Assembly: GCA_947488345.1 (NCBI GenBank)
Contig: CANKZQ010000004.1
Span: 124,001 to 188,000 of the forward strand
Direction of reading: 5' to 3'
DNA from: an uncultured Flavobacteriaceae bacterium
GTDB lineage: Bacteria; Bacteroidota; Bacteroidia; Flavobacteriales; Flavobacteriaceae
Length of the DNA: 64,000 nt
Every line of letters starts with the position of its first letter. Position 1 is the first letter of the stretch. The translations under genes were made by a program, and so were the position numbers. Below are positions 37,402 to 45,715 of the stretch, in pieces. A model generated the notes under the pieces. The model saw only the letters and a list, made by a program, of their open reading frames with translations. It searched no databases and was not told the DNA's origin.

Positions 37402-39299
37402 TCTTCTTTCAATTCAAATTTATGCTGCGAAGTTATAGTTATTTTATCGCTATCCAATAATAATTGTAATGTCCGAATCACATTATTTTTATCAAAGTTC
37501 AACTGTACTACTATATCTCTTGAACTCAATTGTTTGTGCTTTCGCAAAAGATGTACAATCTCTATAGAAATAGCTTTTTCATTCTTAGCCAAAGAGACAC
37601 TCTTCAGACAAACATCACAAATGCCACATTTCTTATTGCTATATTCATCAAAATAACTCAATAATAAGTTACTTCTGCATTGCTTGTCATTATGAATATA
37701 CTTTAAAACAGCTTTGGCTTTATCTATTTTGACTTTTTGAAAAGCCTTGACGCTATTTGCAATAGCATTGATGGTTCGCCTATCATCTCTCGGGACTAAA
37801 AATTGAATAAAACTCGTTGATGTCGCTTGACGATATTCTAAAATACCATCATTAGAAATATGAGTTAAATTGTCTATTATTTGTGCAGACGACCGTTGCA
37901 ATTTTCGACCAAGCACATACTCATCAATTTTTTTTGCAGCGTCAAAAACACCACCATAGGTACGTAAGATTAGTTTAATAAGTGTTCCGAATTGTTCGTT
38001 TTTGTCACAATAGGCTAATGTTTCTTGATGACTAGCACAAAAGATTACGATTGACTTTTGATTAAAGTTTTCATCAACATGTAGTATCGATTGATTGTTG
38101 AGTTGTTGAATGGCATTATGAGTTTTTAGTTTTGGAAGTTGATATTTTTCACAAAATGATTGAAAATTAAATGCGGTTGATTCGGTCGATTTTTCTCCCA
38201 ATGATAGTTGAAAATGCTGATTTAGCTTTATGTAAACATCCGTAATGAAATCAACTGAAATTAGACTTTTTTCGAATCGATTCTTGAAATCGAATTCAAT
38301 CGCCTTATTATAAATGATGGTTGAGGTAGCTTTTTTTCCGTTTCTACCAGCGCGTCCAGCCTCTTGCATGTAATTTTCTAGGCTGTAAGGTAAGTTGGTA
38401 TGAATTACAGTCGCAACGTTATCCTTATCTATCCCCATACCAAAAGCATTTGTAGCAACCATAATTGGCGTTTTTTCAGACAACCAATTAAAATAATTTT
38501 CTTTTTTTTCATTCATCGATAAGCCACCGTGATAGAAACTACTGTTATATCCTTTAAAGTTTAAGAAGTCAGATAAATTTTTTGTTGCTTTCCTACTGCT
38601 CGTGTAAACAATTGCAGGAGTGTTATTTTTTGGAAGTAACTGCTGTAATCCGAAGTGTACATCTTCTGACTGATACATTTGATATGCTAAATTGTCTCTT
38701 TGTAAAGATTCTTTAAATAAGATCGCATTTTTTAACATTAAGTTTTGCTCAATATCTTTTAACACTTCTGTAGTTGCCGAAGCCGTGAGTGCGATAACAG
38801 GAATTGCTGGAAGCAAGGTTCTCAAGACGCTTATATGTCGATAAGAAGGTCTAAAATCATGGCCCCATTCTGAAATACAATGTGCTTCATCGATGGCAAT
38901 TAAGCTAACAGATAATTGCATAATTTTCTCTTGAATAAATACGGACGACAGTCGTTCTGGAGATAGATAGAGAAATTTATAATTTCCGAATTTAAGGTTG
39001 TCGAATATGATGACAATCTCATCTTGAGATAATGAAGCGTTCAAGGCTACAGCTTTAATGCCTCTATAAAGTAGATTCGATACTTGATCTTGCATTAGCG
39101 CTACCAACGGTGATACTACAATACAGATACCATTCTTGAGTAAGGTTGGTACTTGAAAGCATATAGACTTACCACCACCTGTTGGTAAAAAGGCAACAAC
39201 ATCTTTTGAGTCAAGCACCGCATGTATAATCTTCTCCTGAGAGTTTCTAAACTGCGAATGTTGCCAATATTCTTGAAGTACGTCTAATGGTGAATTCAT
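37398..39299 (-). CDS. recQ: ATP-dependent DNA helicase RecQ
   Basis: 633 residues. Helicase motifs: I PTGGGKSICFQVP (40-52), II DEAH followed by the RecQ aromatic loop CISEWGHDFRPSY, and QEAGRAGRNGK for motif VI. The RQC zinc cysteines are in CRSNLLLSYF...CGICDVC. A winged-helix region follows and ends near residue 630; no HRDC domain is seen. It unwinds recombination and replication intermediates. Middle gene of the ATPase-recQ-fmt unit, 5 bp after the ATPase. Confidence 0.93.
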   Translation of the reverse strand: MNSPLDVLQEYWQHSQFRNSQEKIIHAVLDSKDVVAFLPTGGGKSICFQVPTLLKNGICIVVSPLVALMQDQVSNLLYRGIKAVALNASLSQDEIVIIFDNLKFGNYKFLYLSPERLSSVFIQEKIMQLSVSLIAIDEAHCISEWGHDFRPSYRHISVLRTLLPAIPVIALTASATTEVLKDIEQNLMLKNAILFKESLQRDNLAYQMYQSEDVHFGLQQLLPKNNTPAIVYTSSRKATKNLSDFLNFKGYNSSFYHGGLSMNEKKENYFNWLSEKTPIMVATNAFGMGIDKDNVATVIHTNLPYSLENYMQEAGRAGRNGKKATSTIIYNKAIEFDFKNRFEKSLISVDFITDVYIKLNQHFQLSLGEKSTESTAFNFQSFCEKYQLPKLKTHNAIQQLNNQSILHVDENFNQKSIVIFCASHQETLAYCDKNEQFGTLIKLILRTYGGVFDAAKKIDEYVLGRKLQRSSAQIIDNLTHISNDGILEYRQATSTSFIQFLVPRDDRRTINAIANSVKAFQKVKIDKAKAVLKYIHNDKQCRSNLLLSYFDEYSNKKCGICDVCLKSVSLAKNEKAISIEIVHLLRKHKQLSSRDIVVQLNFDKNNVIRTLQLLLDSDKITITSQHKFELKEE

Positions 39300-39304
39300 T
39301 CATT

Positions 39305-39856
39305 TTAAATTGAATTTAAGATAAAGTCTATCCGTTCTTTAACTGGTCCAAAAGGAACGAGTTCGACATTGTACTGATATGCCCTATATGTTTTTTCAAG
39401 GTGGTAATGAATCTGTTTAGCTTCATCGAAGCTTTCAAATCTTTCATTATCAGAGACGTATATTTCTTCCCAAGGAGGGAGTAAAAAAACGGTATTGTAT
39501 CTGTATTTTTCGCAGGCTTCTATAAAATCTGGACTATATTTTTGATTGAAAAAATCCATGTAGGCCAATACATCCGGAATTGCTCGGTCGAAAAAAATGG
39601 TGGATTCATCTTGCTGTTGTGATTGCAAATATTGATCAATACGACCCTTCAAAATCTTAGTATTGAATTCAAAAGGATCTTTAACAAAGGTAAGCGGATT
39701 AGAAACAAAGGTCGTATCCTCACTGTCTTTTGTTGCTTCTAATGTAAAATCTCTAATCACTTCATGATAGCAAAAATAGCTACTGGCTTCTAAGTTTTTT
39801 ATGATGGAGGTTTTACCTGTTCCTGGAGCACCTGTAATGACTATTCTTTGTTGCAT
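39305..39856 (-). CDS. AAA/NadR-like P-loop nucleotide kinase-fold ATPase
   Basis: 183 residues. P-loop GAPGTGKTS at the N-terminus (residues ~8-16), the acidic FFDRAIPDVLAYMDF (Walker B-like D-R) and a C-terminal lid FESFDEAKQIHYHLEKTYRAY. This is the AAA_28/NadR-like ATPase group often found in Bacteroidota; it may phosphorylate a small molecule. Substrate unknown. First gene of the ATPase-recQ-fmt unit and divergent from DUF493 by 134 bp. Confidence 0.8.
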   Translation of the reverse strand: MQQRIVITGAPGTGKTSIIKNLEASSYFCYHEVIRDFTLEATKDSEDTTFVSNPLTFVKDPFEFNTKILKGRIDQYLQSQQQDESTIFFDRAIPDVLAYMDFFNQKYSPDFIEACEKYRYNTVFLLPPWEEIYVSDNERFESFDEAKQIHYHLEKTYRAYQYNVELVPFGPVKERIDFILNSI

Positions 39857-39920
39857 TTATTGAGAAAAATTACTTTTGAACAAAGAAAAGAAAATATTTA
39901 GTTAAGAAGAATAATATCGG

Positions 39921-39928
39921 TAATTTTG
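39921..39928 (+). promoter_or_regulatory. Putative promoter -7 element of the DUF493 gene
   Basis: TAATTTTG lies in the divergent gap between the ATPase gene and DUF493, 62 bp before the ATG at 39991; -33 is weak. Confidence 0.35.
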
Positions 39929-39990
39929 TCAGCAATTTGTTCAAATCTAAAATTGGTATTGTATTTGAATAGATTGGTTAAAATTAGAAA

Positions 39991-40272
39991 ATGAGTAAAC
40001 AAGAAGAGTTCTATAAGAAATTGAAGATCAGTCTCGAGGAAACCACCGTTTTTCCTGCTGATTATATGTATAAGTTCATAATCCCTTCCGACAAGGAAAA
40101 ATTAGCGGTCATTGAAAATATATTTGACTACAGCGGAGCAGTGATTAAAACAAAGCCGTCTAAAACTGGAAAATACAATAGTATAACAGTATTAGTTACG
40201 ATGAAAAGTGCCGATGAAATTATTGCAAAATACAAACAAGTTTCGGTCGTAGAAGGGGTGATTTCTTTGTGA
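39991..40272 (+). CDS. DUF493 family protein (YbeD-like)
   Basis: 93 residues with the ferredoxin-like DUF493 pattern: FPADYMYKFIIPSD, then basic SKTGKYNSITVLVTMKSADEIIAKYKQVS. E. coli YbeD belongs to the same family and has an ACT/regulatory-like fold without a known ligand. It stands just before the parvulin cluster but has its own spacing of 84 bp to it. Confidence 0.85.
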   Translation: MSKQEEFYKKLKISLEETTVFPADYMYKFIIPSDKEKLAVIENIFDYSGAVIKTKPSKTGKYNSITVLVTMKSADEIIAKYKQVSVVEGVISL

Positions 40273-40303
40273 TTTATTTAACAAGAATATTAAAAATATC
40301 AAT

Positions 40304-40311
40304 TAATTTTG
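40304..40311 (+). promoter_or_regulatory. Putative promoter -7 element of the parvulin/SurA cluster
   Basis: TAATTTTG, 45 bp before the ATG at 40357; followed directly by GC as in many Bacteroidota promoters. Confidence 0.4.
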
Positions 40312-40356
40312 CGTAAGCTAGAATTATTTGAATTTATATAGTTTTAGATATTATTT

Positions 40357-42255
40357 ATGAGTTTAAAAAAATTAATTCCTGTTGCTTTTGTATTCCTCGC
40401 GATACAATCATATTCACAGAAAAAACAAGAGGTATTATTTACGGTAGATAAAGAACCGGTTACTACCGAAGAATTTTTGAAAGTTTTTAATAAAAACAGA
40501 GATGTTGTTGACGAGGACAATAAAAAAACAATCGAAGAGTACCTTGAGCTTTATGTAAATTATAAATTAAAGTTGAAACAAGCATATCAGCTTCAATTGG
40601 ACACTGTAAGTTCTTACAAGCAAGAGCTCAAGAAATACAAAGAGCAACTCATAGCGCCTTATCTTAAAGATTCGAAAGTCACAGAATTCTTAATTAAAGA
40701 AGCTTACGACAGAACGAAGTATGAGGTGAATGCAAGTCATATTTTAGTGCTCGTTAAGCCTAAGGCTACACCTAAAGATACCCTAAAAGCCTATAATAAA
40801 ATCCTTGAAGCACGGGCTAAAGTTCTTGATGGAGCTTCTTTTGAATCGGTGGCTAAGAAGTATTCAGAAGATCCCTCTGCCAAGAGAAATGGAGGAAATT
40901 TAGGCTACTTCAACACCTTTGCAATGGTGTATCCGTTTGAAAATGCGGCCTATAAAAATGAGGTAGGCACAGTCTCTTTGCCATTTAAAACGAGTTTTGG
41001 GTATCATATTGTGAAAGTAAATGATAAGAGAGCTTCTCGGGGTGAAGTTGAAGTCGCCCATATTATGATTCAGGATAAAAAGGGAGAGGCAGCAAAAGCG
41101 AAGAAGAAAGTAGACGAAGTGTATGGAAAACTATTGCAAGGAGACGCGTTTGATTTTTTGGCAAGACAACATTCAGATGATAAAAACAGTGCAGGGAGAG
41201 GTGGAAAATTAGCGAAATTTTCTGCGAACAGAATGATCAAATCATTTTCGGATGTTGCTTTTTCATTAAAGGAAGTTGAAGACATCTCGAAACCATTTAA
41301 AACACAGTATGGATGGCATATTGTAAAATTACTTAAAAAGCACCCAATTAAAAGTTACGATGACTTAAAGGATGAGCTCGCGAGAAAGATAGAGAAAAGC
41401 CAACGAGTTGCGATAGTTGGAAAGTCAATCGCAGGTAAACTCAAAGAGAAGTATACTATTGCTGTCGATAAAAATAACTTCGATGCCTTCATGCAAAATG
41501 ACACGACCACACTCTCAAAGAATGCTGAGAATGCTATTTTCACCATTAATGATAAAAAGGTTCCTTTAAAAAACTTGGTAACGTATTATAATACACAAAA
41601 AAGAAAGACGTTCAAGTTGGCTTATGAGGATTTTTTAAATGATGAAATCATTGCCTATTACAAAGACAATTTAGAAAATACGAATGAAGAATTTGCGGGC
41701 ACCATACAAGAGTATCGAGACGGGTTGTTATTATTTGATTTATTACAAAGTAAAATTTGGACTAGAGCAGAAAGAGACACCGTTGCCTTGCAGCAATTTT
41801 TTCAAAATAATCGAGAAGCGTATGCATGGAAGCAAAGAGCGAATCTGATGCTTGCTTCGTGTACCAAACCAGAGAAGGCGGAGCTCGTAAGAGCATTATT
41901 ATCTCAAGGTAAGACTATTGAGGAAATAAAGCAACAAGTGAACGAAGGAGCAACCATCAATGTATTGTTTTCTGAAGGGGTCTTAGAGATTGGTAATGAA
42001 AAGTTACCTAAAGGGTATGTCTTTAAAGAAGGGGTTTCTAAGGTTTTTAATGAGGAAAAAAATCAGTATTTGATCGTAAAAGTGAATACTATTATTGCGC
42101 CGGCCTTGAAAGAATTAAAAGAGGCAAAGGGGCGTGTTATTAATGATTTTCAAAAAGACCTTGAAAATAAATGGATTGCTGATTTAAATGCCTTGTACAA
42201 GGTAAAAATCAGGAAGGCCGTACTAAAAAGAATTGTGAAAGAAAACGCTGATTGA
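40357..42255 (+). CDS. Parvulin-type peptidyl-prolyl isomerase with two PpiC domains
   Basis: 632 residues. Signal peptide (MSLKKLIPVAFVFLAIQSYS, cleavage near SYSQ), an N-terminal chaperone helix region (~25-115), parvulin domain 1 (~125-225: ASHILVLVKP, YSEDPSAKRNGGNLGYF, SFGYHIVKV) and parvulin domain 2 (~228-330: VAHIMIQDK, HSDDKNSAGRGGKL, QYGWHIVKL), then a ~290-residue helical C-terminal part. Predicted periplasmic folding factor of the PpiD/SurA type for outer-membrane proteins. First of three adjacent chaperone genes. Confidence 0.92.
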   Translation: MSLKKLIPVAFVFLAIQSYSQKKQEVLFTVDKEPVTTEEFLKVFNKNRDVVDEDNKKTIEEYLELYVNYKLKLKQAYQLQLDTVSSYKQELKKYKEQLIAPYLKDSKVTEFLIKEAYDRTKYEVNASHILVLVKPKATPKDTLKAYNKILEARAKVLDGASFESVAKKYSEDPSAKRNGGNLGYFNTFAMVYPFENAAYKNEVGTVSLPFKTSFGYHIVKVNDKRASRGEVEVAHIMIQDKKGEAAKAKKKVDEVYGKLLQGDAFDFLARQHSDDKNSAGRGGKLAKFSANRMIKSFSDVAFSLKEVEDISKPFKTQYGWHIVKLLKKHPIKSYDDLKDELARKIEKSQRVAIVGKSIAGKLKEKYTIAVDKNNFDAFMQNDTTTLSKNAENAIFTINDKKVPLKNLVTYYNTQKRKTFKLAYEDFLNDEIIAYYKDNLENTNEEFAGTIQEYRDGLLLFDLLQSKIWTRAERDTVALQQFFQNNREAYAWKQRANLMLASCTKPEKAELVRALLSQGKTIEEIKQQVNEGATINVLFSEGVLEIGNEKLPKGYVFKEGVSKVFNEEKNQYLIVKVNTIIAPALKELKEAKGRVINDFQKDLENKWIADLNALYKVKIRKAVLKRIVKENAD

Positions 42256-43121
42256 TTTTGACTAAATATTTTACATACGGTGTGTTGATTTTTACTTTTT
42301 TCTTTATTTCTTGTTCCCAGAAACAAGATAAAGAAGAAGCTATTGCCCGGGTGTCAAACATCTATTTATATAAGAGTGATTTAGAAGAATTGTTACCGAG
42401 TGATGTTGCGAAAGAAGATAGCATACTTTTGGTAAAGAATTATATTAATAGTTGGGCGAAAGATCAACTGTTATTGCAAAAAGCGAGAATTAATTTAAAT
42501 GATAATAAAGAAGTTGAGGAATTAGTCGATCAATATAGACAAGATATTCTCATTGATAAGTACAAAGGTGCAGCTGTGGCTCAGTACTTAGACACTATAT
42601 TTACGGACGAAGATGTTTCGAATTTTTATAAGGAAAATCAAGAAATATTTAAATTAAACGAGGAATTGATAAAATTTAAATATATCAATTTCGGAAACGA
42701 TTTACTAAACCCTGAAGATTTTATTGCCTTGTTTAAGTCTAGTAAAAAAGAAGATCTTGATAGTCTTGTATCGCAGGAAATGCAATTAAAATCGTTCAAT
42801 TTTAATGATTCTACATGGATTCGACTAGAGGATGTTTTAAACAAAATACCAGCTTTAGATAAAGCAGACAAAAGTGTCTTACTAAAAAAAACGAAATATT
42901 TTAAAAAAGAAGACTCTTTAGGAGTATATTTGGTCGCAGTTAAAGATGTCTTGAAGAGAAATCAAACAGCTCCTCAAAGCTATGTATTGCCGACAATAAA
43001 GCAAATGATTCTCCACAAGCGTAAGTTAGATTTGTTGAAAAAAATTGAGCAAACACTTATGGAAGATGCTATAAACAATAAAGAATTTGAAATCTTTGAA
43101 TTGAGGGAAGAAAATCAGTAA
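42252..43121 (+). CDS. SurA-like lipoprotein without isomerase domain
   Basis: 289 residues. The start is probably TTG at 42252 (or TTG at 42258), overlapping the stop of the preceding gene; no ATG gives a signal sequence. Lipoprotein signal ends FFISC (Cys21). The rest is helical, with a SurA N-domain-like opening (IARVSNIYLYKSDLEELLP) and ALPTIKQMILHKRKLDLLKKIEQ-type end, but no parvulin motifs (no SH-I-L, no GG-x-L-G). Position between two parvulins suggests a membrane-anchored partner of them. Family known in flavobacteria only as hypothetical, as far as I can tell. Confidence 0.72.
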   Translation: MILTKYFTYGVLIFTFFFISCSQKQDKEEAIARVSNIYLYKSDLEELLPSDVAKEDSILLVKNYINSWAKDQLLLQKARINLNDNKEVEELVDQYRQDILIDKYKGAAVAQYLDTIFTDEDVSNFYKENQEIFKLNEELIKFKYINFGNDLLNPEDFIALFKSSKKEDLDSLVSQEMQLKSFNFNDSTWIRLEDVLNKIPALDKADKSVLLKKTKYFKKEDSLGVYLVAVKDVLKRNQTAPQSYVLPTIKQMILHKRKLDLLKKIEQTLMEDAINNKEFEIFELREENQ

Positions 43122-43172
43122 TCCTAAAGGTTCGACAAATTCAATATAAGATTAAAAACGAAACGTAAAAAT

Positions 43173-44564
43173 ATGAAAATGATTGGTAGAGTATTTATGA
43201 TGATAGTGTTGATATCGACGCAGGCACTATTTTCACAAGAAGTACAAAAGAAAGACAGTACAAAAGTTAATCAGCAAAAAGTGAAGTTGGATGGTGTTGC
43301 GACTGTTGTCGGAAAAAATATTGTGTTAGATTCTGAGATTGAGGGATACAAACAGCAATTATTACAGCAGAGTGAAGGTAAAGTTGAAATTTCTGATTGT
43401 GATATGTTAGAACAAATCATGGATCGAAAGTTACTTTCGCATCATGCTGTTATAGATAGTTTAATCGTTACAGATGCTGAAGCAAACAGCAGAGTCGATA
43501 GGAAGCTAAGTTACTTTATGCAACAGTTAGGCTCTGAAGAAAGAGTGTATAAGTATTACGGTTTCGACAGTATGGCCGATATGAGAAAGGATTTTTTAGA
43601 AGTAGAAAAGGAAGCTGCCTTAATTGAGAAAATGCAGACGACATTAACAGAAAAGGTCGATGTAACCCCAGAAGAAGTAAGAAGTTATTATAAAAGTTTA
43701 GAGGAAAAAGGCAATTTACCTGAGTTCGGCGCAGAAATCGAATTATCGCAAATAGTCTTAAAGGTGATGCCTTCTGAAGAAGAAGTTCAAAAAGTAATAG
43801 ACAAGTTGAATGGTATAAGAAAGGAAGTAGAAGACGGAGCCAGTTTCACAATGAAAGCGATATTGTACTCTGAAGATCCAGGTGTAACTAATAATAAAGG
43901 GTTCTATTCTATGAATAGAGAAAGTGGATTTGTAAAAGAATTCAAAGAAGCTGCTTTTAGTATCGATGAAGGTGAAATTACTGAACCATTTAAATCTCAA
44001 TTCGGCTATCATATATTAACGGTCGAAAAAGTGAAAGGTAAACAACGAGATACAAGACATCTCTTAATAAAGCCTAAGGTTGAAGAATTTGAAAAGTTAA
44101 AAGTAAAGGACACAATATCTAAACTGAGAAAAGATATTTTAACCTACAAAATGACATTTGAAGAAGCGGTAAAAAAATACTCTGAAGATAAAATTACGAA
44201 AAGTAATGAAGGGCTTATTGTGAATCCTGTAACAAGTGATACAAAATTTGAATTGACAAATATGGATCCTGAGTTATATTCTAGAATTAGTAACCTCAAA
44301 AAAGGTGAAATTACCGAAGTTTTTTACGATGAGACGAGAGAAGGTGAAATGATGTATAAAATTATTTTGATGAAAAGTAAAACAGATGCTCATATTGCTG
44401 ACTTAGATAAAGATTATGTAAAGATCCAGAATTTAGCATTGCAAAAGAAGAAGCAAGAAACTATTGATAAATGGGCAAAAGATAAAATTAAAGACACTTA
44501 CGTTAAAATTAATAATGAGTATGGAAAATGTGTTTTTAAAAATAACTGGGCAAAAGTGAACTAA
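43173..44564 (+). CDS. surA: SurA-like peptidyl-prolyl isomerase
   Basis: 463 residues. Signal peptide (MKMIGRVFMMIVLISTQALFS), N-terminal chaperone domain (~35-170; VDGVATVVGKNIVLDSEIEGY, typical of SurA), parvulin domain 1 (~178-285: IELSQIVLKV, YSEDPGVTNNKGFYSM, QFGYHILTV) and a second parvulin-like domain (~290-400: TRHLLIKPK, KYSEDKITKSNEGL). SurA escorts outer-membrane beta-barrels through the periplasm. Third in the cluster; moxR begins 2 bp after it, so it may be co-transcribed. Confidence 0.92.
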   Translation: MKMIGRVFMMIVLISTQALFSQEVQKKDSTKVNQQKVKLDGVATVVGKNIVLDSEIEGYKQQLLQQSEGKVEISDCDMLEQIMDRKLLSHHAVIDSLIVTDAEANSRVDRKLSYFMQQLGSEERVYKYYGFDSMADMRKDFLEVEKEAALIEKMQTTLTEKVDVTPEEVRSYYKSLEEKGNLPEFGAEIELSQIVLKVMPSEEEVQKVIDKLNGIRKEVEDGASFTMKAILYSEDPGVTNNKGFYSMNRESGFVKEFKEAAFSIDEGEITEPFKSQFGYHILTVEKVKGKQRDTRHLLIKPKVEEFEKLKVKDTISKLRKDILTYKMTFEEAVKKYSEDKITKSNEGLIVNPVTSDTKFELTNMDPELYSRISNLKKGEITEVFYDETREGEMMYKIILMKSKTDAHIADLDKDYVKIQNLALQKKKQETIDKWAKDKIKDTYVKINNEYGKCVFKNNWAKVN

Positions 44565-44566
44565 AT

Positions 44567-45520
44567 ATGTCTGATGTAACTGCAATCGAAAATCTAGTAA
44601 AAAAACACACTCAGTTAAAATCTGAAATTGCCAAAGTCATTGTTGGGCAGCATGAAGCAATTGAACATGTCTTGCTGTCTATTTTATGTGGTGGGCACTC
44701 ATTGCTAATTGGTGTTCCAGGGCTAGCAAAAACGTTGTTAGTAAATACAGTTTCTCAGGCGTTGGGTTTAGATTTTAAACGTATTCAGTTTACACCAGAT
44801 TTAATGCCTTCGGATATATTGGGAAGTGAAATTTTAGACGAAAACAGACACTTTAAATTTATAAAAGGACCTATTTTTTCGAATATAATTTTGGCTGATG
44901 AAATTAATAGAACGCCTCCTAAAACACAGGCAGCGTTGCTAGAGGCAATGCAAGAAAAGTCGGTTACCGTTGCCGGTCATCACTATGTGTTGGAAGCGCC
45001 ATTTTTCGTATTAGCGACACAGAATCCGATAGAGCAAGAAGGAACATATCCGCTACCAGAAGCACAATTAGACCGTTTTATGTTCTCTATTAATCTTGAA
45101 TATCCAAGTTTTGATGAAGAAGTACAAGTAGTTAAAAATACGACATCAGATGTGACTAAAAAGGTGCTCTCGGTTATGTCAGCTCAAGAAATAATCGATG
45201 CTCAACATTTAATTAGACGTATACCTGTCGCTGATAACGTTGTCGAATATGCCGTTAAATTAGTCGGAAAAACGCGCCCAAATATGAATGGGGTTCCAGA
45301 AATTGTATCCAATTATATCGATTGGGGAGCAGGCCCCAGAGCCAGTCAAAATTTGGTGCTAGCTGCAAAGGCTAATGCCGCCGTAAAAGGTAAGTTCTCA
45401 CCAGATATAGAAGATGTACAAGCAGTTGCCTCTGGTATTTTGCGTCACAGAATTGTCAAAAATTATAAGGCAGAGGCCGAAGGAATTACTGAGGATAAAA
45501 TAGTGAAAGAATTGCTTTAG
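44567..45520 (+). CDS. MoxR family AAA+ ATPase
   Basis: 317 residues. AAA+ motifs: Walker A GVPGLAKT (49-56), Walker B IILADEIN, sensor 1 ATQNPIEQEGTYPLPEAQLDRF and sensor 2 GPRASQNL. MoxR ATPases act as chaperone-like assembly factors, usually with a DUF58/von Willebrand-A partner and Bat genes; none follows here. It is linked to surA by a 2-bp gap, which points to an envelope assembly role, but that is inference. Confidence 0.93.
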   Translation: MSDVTAIENLVKKHTQLKSEIAKVIVGQHEAIEHVLLSILCGGHSLLIGVPGLAKTLLVNTVSQALGLDFKRIQFTPDLMPSDILGSEILDENRHFKFIKGPIFSNIILADEINRTPPKTQAALLEAMQEKSVTVAGHHYVLEAPFFVLATQNPIEQEGTYPLPEAQLDRFMFSINLEYPSFDEEVQVVKNTTSDVTKKVLSVMSAQEIIDAQHLIRRIPVADNVVEYAVKLVGKTRPNMNGVPEIVSNYIDWGAGPRASQNLVLAAKANAAVKGKFSPDIEDVQAVASGILRHRIVKNYKAEAEGITEDKIVKELL

Positions 45521-45562
45521 TTCTCACCTCAGAATTACGATCTTAATTATTTGATTTACCCA

Positions 45563-45593
45563 TTGTTAGATTAAAAAAATAATTGTAAATTTG
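45563..45593 (+). promoter_or_regulatory. Promoter of rpsA
   Basis: TTG (45563-45565), a 20-bp spacer and TAAATTTG (45586-45593) match the Bacteroidota consensus exactly. It predicts a leader of about 115 nt before the ATG at 45716. The 195-bp gap after moxR holds only this promoter and leader. Confidence 0.72.
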
Positions 45594-45715
45594 CACTCCT
45601 TTTTAGCGAGTATAGATTTAGAGAGGGATATTATACAAAATTAGTTTAATAACTCTTATGTTATTTTCGCATAATAATCTAGATAACAATAAGATACAAA
45701 TTATTTATCAGCAAC

